The notes below the pieces were generated by a model. That model ran no database searches, was not told where the DNA came from, and was given only the letters and a program-made list of their open reading frames with translations. Source: Maccoyibacter intestinihominis (GTDB taxonomy: Bacteria; Bacillota; Clostridia; Lachnospirales; Lachnospiraceae). From it: a DNA stretch of 64,000 nt. The translations under genes were made by a program, and so were the position numbers. The stretch spans positions 1 through 64,000 of the forward strand of contig NZ_JBBMEX010000004.1 in NCBI RefSeq assembly GCF_040096355.1, read 5' to 3'. Each line of letters opens with the position of its first letter. Positions within the stretch are counted from its first letter, which is position 1. Shown one piece after another: positions 27,258 through 35,769 of this stretch.

Positions 27258-28954
27258 GACTGTATCACCGCCAATTCTTCCATAGCATAATAGTAATCCT
27301 GGTATGCCTGATGCGAAAATACATATAAATCTTCTCTTTTTTCTAATATACCTAATTGCAAAACTATATCTAATGCATATAATGCATCATACTGAAACCT
27401 ATATGTATCCATACTTTTAGAACAATACTTCAATACCTCTGACTCTGTCATTCCTGAATTTGCTTCTTTCTTTTCGAGGCTCTCAAATGCAATCATTCTC
27501 AAAAGGTATATTATTCGCTTTATATCCAATCGTGCATCCTGTTTTTCTTCTTTTTCTCTTACCAATAAGCAATTTAAAAATTCAGCGATAATTTCACCTT
27601 CACTATGTGGAATTTCCTTCTTATATCGCACAATCTCTATTAATCTCGATAAGATTAATGGCGTATTTATTATTTGCACAAATCTCTCATTTCCATTAAT
27701 TGAGGTAAACAAAAGTTCTTTCACGTCTTCTTCATCTACATTTTTTTTAATAAAATCTCTCATTTCTTCTTTAGATAATTTTATCAAATTAAAAATTGGC
27801 ACATTATTAAAATCCCTAGTATCTTGTGGACGATTAGTAATTATAATAAATGTTTTGGGATAATCTCTAAGTAATTGCTTTATTTCGCGCATTCTTAAAG
27901 TTTTTAAATTGCCGCCTGCATCAGCTGGTATTTCATTTAAACCATCCAAAAATAGATTGATTTTTCCTTCTTCTAAAAGAGATTCACATATATCTACCCC
28001 AATATCAAGTTTGTCACATATATACTGTTTTATAGTATACGTGGCTTTTGTCATAACTCCCAATAAAACTAATACAGGAATATTATAGTTTGAATCTTTC
28101 AATCTTTTTTTTGCATCCATATATGTTAAATATTCTAATGTTGTAGTCTTCCCCATACCAGCTTCGCCCCATATCATCATCCTTCGTTCTGGTATACTAT
28201 TATCTCTTAAATATTCAACAGTGCCTTTTCTTCTCCTAGAATCAGATGTATCATCCTGATATTCGATGACATAGCTACCCAATACAGAAAAATTCTCTTC
28301 TCCCCTTATATGAATAAATCTAGACATTCTTTTTTTTAATTGCTGTGTAATCTCATTTAAGTAATTTTCAATATTCAATTCATTATTAATACTCTTCTTT
28401 TTCAGATTACTGAGCAATGCCTTTTTATTTATTTCTACTGCTCTTAAACAAGTTATCAGCACACTATCCAAATTGGTATATATTTCTCTTCGTGTCCAAC
28501 CTACATATGTGTGCGACTCACTATTTCTTAATGCATAGGATCTTGCTATATGTTCCATATAATTACCATCGCCCAAATAGTCCTCCGGCTTTCGATCCAA
28601 TTTCTTGTTATCTGGATTAAGACCTAATTGAGTAATTACATGTGCTAAACCCAAATTCTCTTGTACTATCTTATCATATTCATCTTCATCAATAAGTAAA
28701 ATCATTTTTTTCAAAAGAGGTTCTATCTTGATGACATTAGACAAACACAGTTTTATGTCATTTATAGTAGTCTCCCCATCAAAAATTTTACCTAAGGAAA
28801 CATACAGTCTTTCTTCAATACCTACCAATTCCTTTTTTCCTGTTTTCAGAATAATTACTGAAAGCAGTATATCTATAAGTTCTCTCAAATTTTTATATCT
28901 ATAGCTTGCATTTATTTCAGCCTCGATTTCATTTCCAATTGTATTTCTATCCAT
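27254..28954 (-). CDS. HEPN-like plus NACHT NTPase (bacterial NLR-like defence protein)
   Basis: A 566-residue STAND NTPase. Residues 1-200 are helical and carry R143-NSES-H148 within SYALRNSESHTY, matching the Rx4-6H motif of HEPN RNases. The NACHT core has Walker A GEAGMGKTT (K269), Walker B INLFLDGLNEIP near 330-340 and a TNRP segment. The C-terminus ends with a winged-helix-like FSHQAYQDYYYA motif typical of NACHT proteins. Bacterial NACHT proteins protect against phages, and HEPN effectors cut RNA. The ATG at 28954 is preferred because AAAGG lies 6 bases upstream. The HEPN call rests on one motif and context, the NACHT call is solid. Confidence 0.8.
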   Translation of the reverse strand: MDRNTIGNEIEAEINASYRYKNLRELIDILLSVIILKTGKKELVGIEERLYVSLGKIFDGETTINDIKLCLSNVIKIEPLLKKMILLIDEDEYDKIVQENLGLAHVITQLGLNPDNKKLDRKPEDYLGDGNYMEHIARSYALRNSESHTYVGWTRREIYTNLDSVLITCLRAVEINKKALLSNLKKKSINNELNIENYLNEITQQLKKRMSRFIHIRGEENFSVLGSYVIEYQDDTSDSRRRKGTVEYLRDNSIPERRMMIWGEAGMGKTTTLEYLTYMDAKKRLKDSNYNIPVLVLLGVMTKATYTIKQYICDKLDIGVDICESLLEEGKINLFLDGLNEIPADAGGNLKTLRMREIKQLLRDYPKTFIIITNRPQDTRDFNNVPIFNLIKLSKEEMRDFIKKNVDEEDVKELLFTSINGNERFVQIINTPLILSRLIEIVRYKKEIPHSEGEIIAEFLNCLLVREKEEKQDARLDIKRIIYLLRMIAFESLEKKEANSGMTESEVLKYCSKSMDTYRFQYDALYALDIVLQLGILEKREDLYVFSHQAYQDYYYAMEELAVIQS

Positions 28955-29036
28955 GTTTTTCCTTTCCAACTATTATTTTCTGCAAGTATTTTTATGTATA
29001 ATCCATGCTATCAAAGTTTCTTAATAATAAAATCTT

Positions 29037-30203
29037 TTATTTCATAAACAAATCTATTTTTCCTCTTTTACTGTAATCAAATGGAACTTTACTATTTGCT
29101 GCGTTTCTCAATCCCATTCCTATTGCAATACTGTACCTTTTGAATATTTTTCCATTTAGATTTGCGTAGAAAGTAAACGCCATTTTTATTTCGTCATCCC
29201 ACTTATTCCAAAGAACCGGACTTAATACCATATTTTCAGAATATAAAGGTAATATCATTGAAAAATAAAATTTAACTTTCTCTAAAGATGCATTATTTAT
29301 CTGTTCAAAAAACTTAGCGTAAATATGCTTCTCACTAGATAAACAACTCAAAAGTATGTATGACTTTGTATCCTCAGGAAAAGCAGTTATTGCAATCCGG
29401 TGCATGACACCTTTTATAGTATGCTTTATCCTTTTTCCATTCAAATCATAATCCGGTGCTATAAATGTATAATTTGCAAAATTAATTCTTTCCGGGATAG
29501 TAATTACACATGTTTCTATTCCATTGTATGTACCAGCCATTATCTCTGAATCGAAATGTCTCTTTACAGGTTTAAACTCTTTCAAGCGTAATTGCGACAC
29601 TCTATATAAGCCAACCATCTGAGGTAGTTGAAAAACAGGTGGTCTTTTCTTAAAACATTGCTGAAAAATTTTATGTGAAACTTCCTGCTTATAATATTCA
29701 AAAATAAAAGCTTTATATGCATAAACAAATTTCATTGGTTCACTATTTACATCAAAATCTGGCGCTCCTTTTTCAATAACAGCAAAGGCGATATTGTCAT
29801 GTCTATCGCAAAAACAAGTTTCTGTTGTAGCATCGTTCGCACTAACCCTGGAGAACTCCACCATCACTTCTGGTTCTTCGCCCTCAATAGGTATAATGAG
29901 TGGTTGCCGTTTTTTATCCATAGTGTACACATGGCGTTCAGTCCCTGCAAGTAATGATATGATTTTATTATTTTGCAGTGCATGAGCATTTTTAATCTTA
30001 CCATTACAATTGCTTTGGTCAGGATGCATACAGCATTTAACCATAGACTTTCTCATCTGCTCCATTATTTGTACTTCTGGAGGCTTTTTACTCTGCACAG
30101 GTTCATGATCGGGTTTTCCTTTGCAACATTCCTTAAACTTCTTTCCACTTCCACAAGGGCAATCTTCATTGTTAAATATTCTAAAATAAGCTAACGGGTT
30201 CAT
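29037..30203 (-). CDS. SEC-C zinc-motif protein, defence-cargo type
   Basis: A 388-residue protein. It begins with a SEC-C motif (CPCGSGKKFKECC, residues 15-27). A second cluster of metal-binding residues follows (CCMHPDQSNCNGKIKNAHALQ near 58-78) and a Cys/His pair (ETCFCDRHD). The rest has no recognised motif. The ATG at 30203 is chosen because GAGGTG lies 6 bases upstream. It is the first cargo gene after the recombinase, at the same relative position as the GHKL-nuclease gene in cassette A. SEC-C proteins with extra domains are frequent in mobile and defence loci. Function unknown. Confidence 0.65.
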   Translation of the reverse strand: MNPLAYFRIFNNEDCPCGSGKKFKECCKGKPDHEPVQSKKPPEVQIMEQMRKSMVKCCMHPDQSNCNGKIKNAHALQNNKIISLLAGTERHVYTMDKKRQPLIIPIEGEEPEVMVEFSRVSANDATTETCFCDRHDNIAFAVIEKGAPDFDVNSEPMKFVYAYKAFIFEYYKQEVSHKIFQQCFKKRPPVFQLPQMVGLYRVSQLRLKEFKPVKRHFDSEIMAGTYNGIETCVITIPERINFANYTFIAPDYDLNGKRIKHTIKGVMHRIAITAFPEDTKSYILLSCLSSEKHIYAKFFEQINNASLEKVKFYFSMILPLYSENMVLSPVLWNKWDDEIKMAFTFYANLNGKIFKRYSIAIGMGLRNAANSKVPFDYSKRGKIDLFMK

Positions 30204-30283
30204 TTGTTTCACCTCTTTTGCATTTAAAATATGCACTAATATTTTACCACATCCACCTACATTTTACTATCCGAAAAAGAGCA

Positions 30284-30322
30284 AGAAAAAAAGCCGATCA
30301 GGAATCGCAACTCCCAATCGGC
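30284..30322 (-). terminator. Terminator of the recombinase gene, cassette B
   Basis: GCCGAT...ATCGGC hairpin (30293-30322) followed by a T-run on the minus strand, the same as at 24374-24413. Confidence 0.75.
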
Positions 30323-30330
30323 ATCTTCTC

Positions 30331-31386
30331 TTACTCCTCTTCATTTTTACATTCAATCTCCGTTCCGTCCAGGAAGACCACCAACAATGTTCCATCCTCA
30401 AAAACCTTGATGTGGTCCAGCGTTTTCAGCATGAAGTCCGTATCCATCTCCGTCAAAGGTTCTGCCCCATCGGTGTATTCTATGAACTTCTCTGCTCGAT
30501 AACCTTCTAATAGGTTCTCGCTCTGCAGCTGTTCTGTCCACTGCTCCATGAAATCCTCTCGGTTTTCCACCAACACATTCCAAGCCATCAGATATGCCTT
30601 TATCAGCGTTTTTTCCTCTACGTGGCGGTTGGCGCATCCCATGACTCCTTTGACCTTGTAGCGTTCACTGCATTGCCATACCTTACGGTCAACGCCCGTG
30701 CTGCTCCGCCAGCCTTTCCGTGCAAACACCTTATTACAGTCTCCGCAAATTATCTTGGATGCAAATGGATTGCTTTCCGACCGGTGGGAATAGGAGTTTG
30801 TCCCATGCTCCTCCAGATACTTTTTCCTGCGTTTTATTTCAAGCTGTACACATTCCCATATCCGCTTTGAAATGATGGCATCATGGTCATCCTCCACATA
30901 AAACATCTGGATTTCCCCTTTGTTCTGTGTACGTTTCTTGGTGAGGAAATCCACCGTATAACTTTTCTGCAACAAGGCATCACCCTTGTATTTTTCATTT
31001 TCCAACATACTCATTAAGGTTGTGGACTGCCACTTCGTACCGCCATCCCAGTTTTTCACACCTTCCCGTTCAAAAATCCTCTTGATGTAATCGGTTGTTT
31101 TTCCGTCCAGGAATTCCTGATACAACCGAATTACAATCGGCTCCTGTGTCCTGTTGATTACCAGCTTCCCCGTTTCATCCGTATCGTAGCCAAGAAAACG
31201 CTTTGTACTCATTTTGTGTTTTCCTGTCTCAAACCTTCTGCGGATTCCCCATGTGCAGTTCTCTGAAATGGATCGGCTCTCGTCCTGTGCCAGTGAGGAA
31301 AGAATTGTCAGCAACACTTCGCCCTTTGCATCGAGGGTATTGATATTTTCCTTTTCAAAAATAATCCCTATCCCCAAATCTTTCAA
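30331..31386 (-). pseudogene. Large serine recombinase, N-terminus missing
   Basis: The frame begins in the second half of the resolvase catalytic domain (GIIFEKENINTLDAKGE, then SSLAQDESRSISENCTWGIRRR). It continues through the recombinase domain (about 60-180), a zinc-ribbon segment (CGDCNKVFARKG...CSERYKVKGVMGCANR) and a coiled-coil tail. The first 90 or so residues with the nucleophilic serine and the conserved arginines are absent. Upstream the frame only reaches a TAG near 31412 and no usable ATG exists. It is therefore catalytically dead. The break lies directly beside the divergent XRE gene, so a deletion or insertion there removed the 5' end. Confidence 0.85.
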
Positions 31387-31434
31387 TTCATAATATTTAC
31401 CCTGTAGTGTAAACTAGCACTGAGGTGAATTGTA

Positions 31435-31782
31435 ATGCATGACTATGTAAAAAATCTTGCGAAGGTAGTCCGGGCTGCCAGAGAAGAAGCCCATCTATCT
31501 CAAGCAGCATTAGCTGAACAAATAGGTTGTGATGAGCGTACAATACTAAATATTGAAAACGACCGTGGTAATCCCAAGTTCGAAGTATTGTGCCAGATCA
31601 TCGCTTATTTACACATTCCTGCAGACCGTATTTTCCACCCTAACACTGCTACGGATGGGGTGAAAAAACAAAAACTGTTATTGATGCTACAGGAATGTGA
31701 TGAGCAAGAGGCAGCCGAGATTCTTCCAGCAATTGAATACCTCTTAGCACTCATACATAAAAGAAGTAATTCAAACGAGTAA
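31435..31782 (+). CDS. XRE-family HTH regulator
   Basis: A 115-residue protein. Residues 8-62 form a helix-turn-helix of the Cro/C1 type (SQAALAEQIGCDERTILNIENDRGNPKFEVLCQI). A short helical C-terminal part follows. GAGGTG lies 7 bases before the ATG. It is divergent from the truncated recombinase and just upstream of the blaI operators, with its own terminator. It may control cassette excision or cargo genes. Nothing in the sequence fixes its target. Confidence 0.85.
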   Translation: MHDYVKNLAKVVRAAREEAHLSQAALAEQIGCDERTILNIENDRGNPKFEVLCQIIAYLHIPADRIFHPNTATDGVKKQKLLLMLQECDEQEAAEILPAIEYLLALIHKRSNSNE

Positions 31783-31824
31783 AGGAACCAGCTAATCCGT
31801 TGTGATTCTGGTTCTTTTCTTTTT
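31781..31824 (+). terminator. Terminator after XRE gene
   Basis: Stem GGAACCAG / CTGGTTC (31784-31791 and 31808-31814) followed by TTTTCTTTTTG. Confidence 0.8.
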
Positions 31825-31841
31825 GTTGCCATCTCCAAATC

Positions 31842-31853
31842 TTACTCTTGTAA
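31842..31853. promoter_or_regulatory. BlaI/MecI-type operator 1
   Basis: TTAC-TCTT-GTAA dyad within ATCTTACTCTTGTAATATT. It lies upstream of the blaI promoter. Confidence 0.75.
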
Positions 31854-31864
31854 TATTTCAATTA

Positions 31865-31876
31865 TTACACAAGTAA
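31865..31876. promoter_or_regulatory. BlaI/MecI-type operator 2
   Basis: TTAC-ACAA-GTAA dyad in ATTATTACACAAGTAAGATT, 23 bp from operator 1 and 30 bp before the -35 box. Confidence 0.75.
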
Positions 31877-31905
31877 GATTTCAAGTCAATATGTTTTTTC
31901 TGAAA

Positions 31906-31934
31906 TTGACAACCACATAAATAACGTCTATAAT
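31906..31934 (+). promoter_or_regulatory. Promoter of blaI-blaR1
   Basis: TTGACA (31906-31911) and TATAAT (31929-31934), both perfect consensus, 17 bases apart. Operator 3 starts 8 bp after the -10 box and so covers the transcription start. Confidence 0.85.
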
Positions 31935-31941
31935 ATATTTA

Positions 31942-31953
31942 TTACAGTCGTAA
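31942..31953. promoter_or_regulatory. BlaI/MecI-type operator 3
   Basis: TTAC-AGTC-GTAA dyad in TTATTACAGTCGTAAGATTT, just downstream of the -10 box and before the AAGGAGG site of blaI. Confidence 0.8.
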
Positions 31954-31973
31954 GATTTAAGGAGGAATTTGAA

Positions 31974-32360
31974 ATGAGCGATTTACCACAGATTTCTGAA
32001 GCTGAATTTGAAGTTATGAAAATCGTATGGAAACATGCGCCGATCAGTACCAATGAAATAACAGATAAATTATTACAGACCACAAGCTGGAGTCCTAAGA
32101 CGATACAGACTTTAATCAAACGTCTCGTAACAAAAGGCGTTCTGACTTATGAAAAACAGAGCCGAGTGTTTGTTTATACCCCAGTCGTGAAAGAAAGCGA
32201 ATACATCGGCCAGGAAAGCAACTCTTTTCTGGAACGATACTATGACGGGGATATCACTGCCATGCTGTCTGCCTATATAGAAAATGACAGACTGTCTGAA
32301 ACAGAAATAGACACCCTACGTTCCCTTCTTTCCAAGAGGTCAAAAAAAGGAGGAAATTAA
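31974..32360 (+). CDS. blaI: BlaI/MecI-family repressor
   Basis: A 128-residue winged-helix repressor (PQISEAEFEVMKIVWKHAPI, SWSPKTIQTLIKRLVTKGVL, then VFVYTPVV) with a C-terminal dimerisation helix region. The length and the full N-terminal motif match the BlaI/MecI/CopY family. It should bind the TTAC-N4-GTAA dyads before its own gene and before the PBP gene, and be inactivated when BlaR1 senses beta-lactam. The start ATG has AAGGAGG 8 bases before. The stop is 1 bp from the GTG start of blaR1. Confidence 0.92.
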   Translation: MSDLPQISEAEFEVMKIVWKHAPISTNEITDKLLQTTSWSPKTIQTLIKRLVTKGVLTYEKQSRVFVYTPVVKESEYIGQESNSFLERYYDGDITAMLSAYIENDRLSETEIDTLRSLLSKRSKKGGN

Positions 32361-32361
32361 C

Positions 32362-34158
32362 GTGGCTAATTTTATGATACGCTTTTTAATATGCAATGTA
32401 TTTATCAGCGGTATCATCGGAATTCTTTTGATAGCCAAGCGGATATTCAAAAACAACCTGTCCAGCCGGATGCAGTATAATCTGTGGTTCCTGCTCCTTG
32501 GGTTGCTGGCAGTTCCCTTTATACCGTTCCGTCTCATCGGATTTCCACAAATCTTCTCGTGGCTTGGTAGCTTAAGAAGCTCCCCTGCTTCCGGCACTGC
32601 AACCGCTATGGGAGAAGCTGTGGGAATTCATCCGGTCGGAAATACAGACTGGATGAATGATTTCGCACTTTCTGTAAATAGCGAAACACCATCCATTGCC
32701 GGATACATATTATTGGGGATATGGATTATAGGCATTTTTGCAATGATCATATTAGTAATCAAATCCTCACTCCGCCTACGCAATTTGGAGAAATCTGGAC
32801 TTCCCCTTCAGAACCCGGAAGTACGCAGACTATATCATCGATGTTTGGAGGAAATGGGAATTCACAGAAATATCCCTGTTTACAGTACTGCATTTTTGAA
32901 ATCCCCGATTATTGTGGGACTTTTGAAACCATGTATTTATCTGCCGATTCATCTGATCTCTGATTACAACGAATCCGATATGCGATATATGCTGTTGCAC
33001 GAACTGCAGCACTATAAGCACAAAGATGCTGTTGCCAGTTATCTGATGAATCTTGCTGGGGTAGTATATTGGTTCAATCCTCTTGTCTGGTACGCACTGA
33101 AAGAAATGCGTAATGACAGAGAGGTTGCCTGTGACACTTCCGTTTTGAAAATGCTTGAAGAGGATGCTTACGAAGATTATGGCAATACACTGATTAACTT
33201 TGCAGAGAAGGTTTCACTTACTCCTTTTCCGTTTGCCGCCGGCCTTGGTGGAAACATGGAGCAGATGAAACGGAGAATTATTAATATTGCCTCTTATGAA
33301 AAGCCAACATTTATGAAAAGACTAAAGGGCATGACTGCTTTCATGCTGACCGCTGTCCTGCTTCTTGGTCTCGCTCCGATTTTATCTACATACGCAGCAG
33401 AGGTCAGCCATTATCAATGGAAAACTTCTTCTGAGAATATTTCCTATGTAGACCTCTCCACATACTTCGGAGAATACGAAGGCAGCTTTGTTTTATACGA
33501 TTTAGAAAATGATGCATGGAGCATACACGACATGGAGCATGCCACCTTACGAGTTGCTCCAAACTCCACCTACAAGATATATGATGCCCTGTTCGGATTG
33601 GAAGAAGAGATCATTACACCAGAAAATTCGTTCATTGCATGGAATGGCGAAACCTATCCATTTGAAGCATGGAATGCGGATCAGACTTTACAGTCTGCAA
33701 TGAATTCCTCCGTGAATTGGTATTTTGAATCTGTGGACGAACAGCTTGGAGCCGCTAAAATTTCCAACTATATTGAGGAAATTGGGTATGGAAACGAAAA
33801 TATAAGTGGTGATTTCTCCACTTATTGGATGGAATCTTCCTTGAAGATTTCCCCAATAGAGCAGGTCGAACTTCTAACCAGGCTGCAGAATAACAGCCTT
33901 GGCTTCTCCCCTGAAAATATCAATGCAGTAAAAGATGCCATCTGCCTTTCCTCTTCCGATGCCGGAACATTCTACGGAAAGACCGGAACCGGACGTGTGG
34001 ATGGCCAAGATGTGAACGGATGGTTTATCGGCTATATCGAAACTGTAGATAATACATACTTTTTCGCTACCAACATTGGTGCAGACAGCGATGCTACCGG
34101 AGGCAACGCAACTGAAATAACCATGTCTATCTTGTCCGACATGAATATCTGGAAATAA
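32362..34158 (+). CDS. blaR1: BlaR1/MecR1-type beta-lactam sensor-transducer
   Basis: A 598-residue membrane protein starting with GTG. The M56 metallopeptidase part has transmembrane helices at about 5-25, 33-60 and 110-135, and the zinc motif H213-ELQ-H217 followed by the distal MRNDREVACD segment. A last helix sits at about 325-345. The extracellular domain resembles class D beta-lactamases: S402-TYK405 (acylation site), YGN in GYGNENIS, and K540-TG. All key residues are present, so it should signal. Acylation by beta-lactam activates the protease, which leads to loss of BlaI. AAAGGAGG lies before the GTG. Confidence 0.92.
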   Translation: MANFMIRFLICNVFISGIIGILLIAKRIFKNNLSSRMQYNLWFLLLGLLAVPFIPFRLIGFPQIFSWLGSLRSSPASGTATAMGEAVGIHPVGNTDWMNDFALSVNSETPSIAGYILLGIWIIGIFAMIILVIKSSLRLRNLEKSGLPLQNPEVRRLYHRCLEEMGIHRNIPVYSTAFLKSPIIVGLLKPCIYLPIHLISDYNESDMRYMLLHELQHYKHKDAVASYLMNLAGVVYWFNPLVWYALKEMRNDREVACDTSVLKMLEEDAYEDYGNTLINFAEKVSLTPFPFAAGLGGNMEQMKRRIINIASYEKPTFMKRLKGMTAFMLTAVLLLGLAPILSTYAAEVSHYQWKTSSENISYVDLSTYFGEYEGSFVLYDLENDAWSIHDMEHATLRVAPNSTYKIYDALFGLEEEIITPENSFIAWNGETYPFEAWNADQTLQSAMNSSVNWYFESVDEQLGAAKISNYIEEIGYGNENISGDFSTYWMESSLKISPIEQVELLTRLQNNSLGFSPENINAVKDAICLSSSDAGTFYGKTGTGRVDGQDVNGWFIGYIETVDNTYFFATNIGADSDATGGNATEITMSILSDMNIWK

Positions 34159-34161
34159 AGA

Positions 34162-34204
34162 ATCGGGTAAAGGTCAATCTCTGACTTTTACCCGATTTTT
34201 CTTA
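34162..34204. terminator. Bidirectional terminator between blaR1 and the Asp-box gene
   Basis: A long stem ATCGGGTAAA / TTTACCCGAT (34162-34196) extended by GGTCA / TGACT. T-runs follow on the plus strand (TTTTTCTT) and A/T-rich sequence on the other. It separates the two convergent arms of the module. Confidence 0.85.
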
Positions 34205-35713
34205 ATTCGCTATCTGAACAAGCCCTTTGTATTCCCATGTCGCTCCATAATCAGTTGACTGAAATACAATCCCATCTTTCTCCGCTGCATCTGTGGTAAC
34301 CGTTATCGTCAATGTGTCGTCCTCTTTTTCAGGCATATTCAGGTAATCAAAATCCTCCACCGTAAATCCGCAATCGATAGCGATTTGTGGTAATTCTGAA
34401 ACAAGATCCATTGGAAGTTTCATTTCTTCAAAGGTCCTTCCGCCATCGCGAGTGACATATAAGCGGGAATAGGACTGGGATGCGCCTGTAATTCCTGCAA
34501 CCCCAAAGTTCTCATCATAAAATATTAAACCTTCTGCAACTCCCAATTGTCCACTGAACGGATCATCATTTATGCATTCCCAAGTAGAACCACCATCCAT
34601 TGTCTTTTCCATTACATAAAATCTGCTTCCGGCAGCTGCATCCGTTATCACCAAACGCCATCCATTATTTTCATCTAAAAAGAAATACATAGTTCCATCA
34701 CTTTGATCCACAGTCCAACTTTCTGTATCTTTAGCATCCTCCACCTGCTGCATCGTATTCTCCTGCTTCAATTCTTGTTGACTGACGTACTCAGGCTCCA
34801 TAATATATCGAACAGGTGTGACACTATTTAAATCAGGAATATGCAAAGATACCTCAAACCCAACGATTTCTCCACCGCTTCTAAGCTGAGTAAAATTGCC
34901 GGTTCCTGTTTCAGTTCCATCACCATCTGCATCTCCCGAAATATATTGTAAGCCTTCCTCTGAACTAAAAGATCTTCGCCCCATATAGAGTATTTCATAA
35001 ATCTGCTGCTCTTCAAATGTTTCAGCCCACACCTCTACCTGACTCGTCCAGTCTGAATTGTTCAAAATTTCAATCATTGGAGACAAACGCATATCGTCAC
35101 TATATTCTCCATTCACATTACCATCTATCCAAACAGTCATATCATTACTGCTGTCTGCGTCATAATCAATAAGATACGTTTTTTTCTCTCCAGCCTCATT
35201 TTTTCCATATATGAATGCATAAATCCTTTGAATCGTTCCGTTTTCATCAAATGACACCTGATATTTATTTGCAATATAGAGTTCTTCCGGCAGTTGCAAT
35301 GCTTCATCCAAATCCATCAGAATCCCTTCTACACCATCCTCAAAAAGATTATTATGCTCCAGTTCTACTTCTTTTTTACGCATCCACTCATCAAGTTTCC
35401 AAGACAGTGCCCCGTGATACGGAACTGCAGAATAAACGATACGTCCAACAAAGAATAAAGTTGCTGCTATAAGGAGTATCATTTCCGTATAGAAAAGTTT
35501 CTTATTTCCATTATCTCCTGAATTAACTTCTTGATTATGCCTTTTCGAAATCAGCCAGAGAACCACTGTGCCAACCAATCCTATTATACCTAACGCCAAC
35601 ATCGGTATATGCCTTCTCAAGCCACCATATTGACATAGATGCCAGAATTGATACAACATAAATATATATAGTATTAAACTTACTTTTCCCGTGATTTTAT
35701 AAATATATTTCAT
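34202..35713 (-). CDS. Membrane protein with Asp-box (BNR) repeats
   Basis: A 503-residue protein. Three hydrophobic segments occupy residues 8-25, 36-56 and 75-95. The rest is extracytoplasmic. At least three Asp-box-like repeats occur (DGGSTWE, DGGRTFE, DYGATWE), as in sialidase-type beta-propellers, but no catalytic residues of a sialidase are visible. It is the last gene of the PBP operon, 56 bp after the third lipoprotein-like gene. A cell-wall-linked or binding role is possible. Function unknown. Confidence 0.7.
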   Translation of the reverse strand: MKYIYKITGKVSLILYIFMLYQFWHLCQYGGLRRHIPMLALGIIGLVGTVVLWLISKRHNQEVNSGDNGNKKLFYTEMILLIAATLFFVGRIVYSAVPYHGALSWKLDEWMRKKEVELEHNNLFEDGVEGILMDLDEALQLPEELYIANKYQVSFDENGTIQRIYAFIYGKNEAGEKKTYLIDYDADSSNDMTVWIDGNVNGEYSDDMRLSPMIEILNNSDWTSQVEVWAETFEEQQIYEILYMGRRSFSSEEGLQYISGDADGDGTETGTGNFTQLRSGGEIVGFEVSLHIPDLNSVTPVRYIMEPEYVSQQELKQENTMQQVEDAKDTESWTVDQSDGTMYFFLDENNGWRLVITDAAAGSRFYVMEKTMDGGSTWECINDDPFSGQLGVAEGLIFYDENFGVAGITGASQSYSRLYVTRDGGRTFEEMKLPMDLVSELPQIAIDCGFTVEDFDYLNMPEKEDDTLTITVTTDAAEKDGIVFQSTDYGATWEYKGLVQIAN

Positions 35714-35769
35714 GTAAGTCTCCTTTCTTCATATCTGTAAAAATACCATAAAACACCAGTATTATCAAA

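Noticed and set aside
27250..27260. Programmed frameshift joining NACHT and sensor proteins
   Set aside because: The overlap is TCTTGAAAA with no slippery heptamer or downstream stem visible. Overlapping stop and TTG start with coupled translation is simpler.
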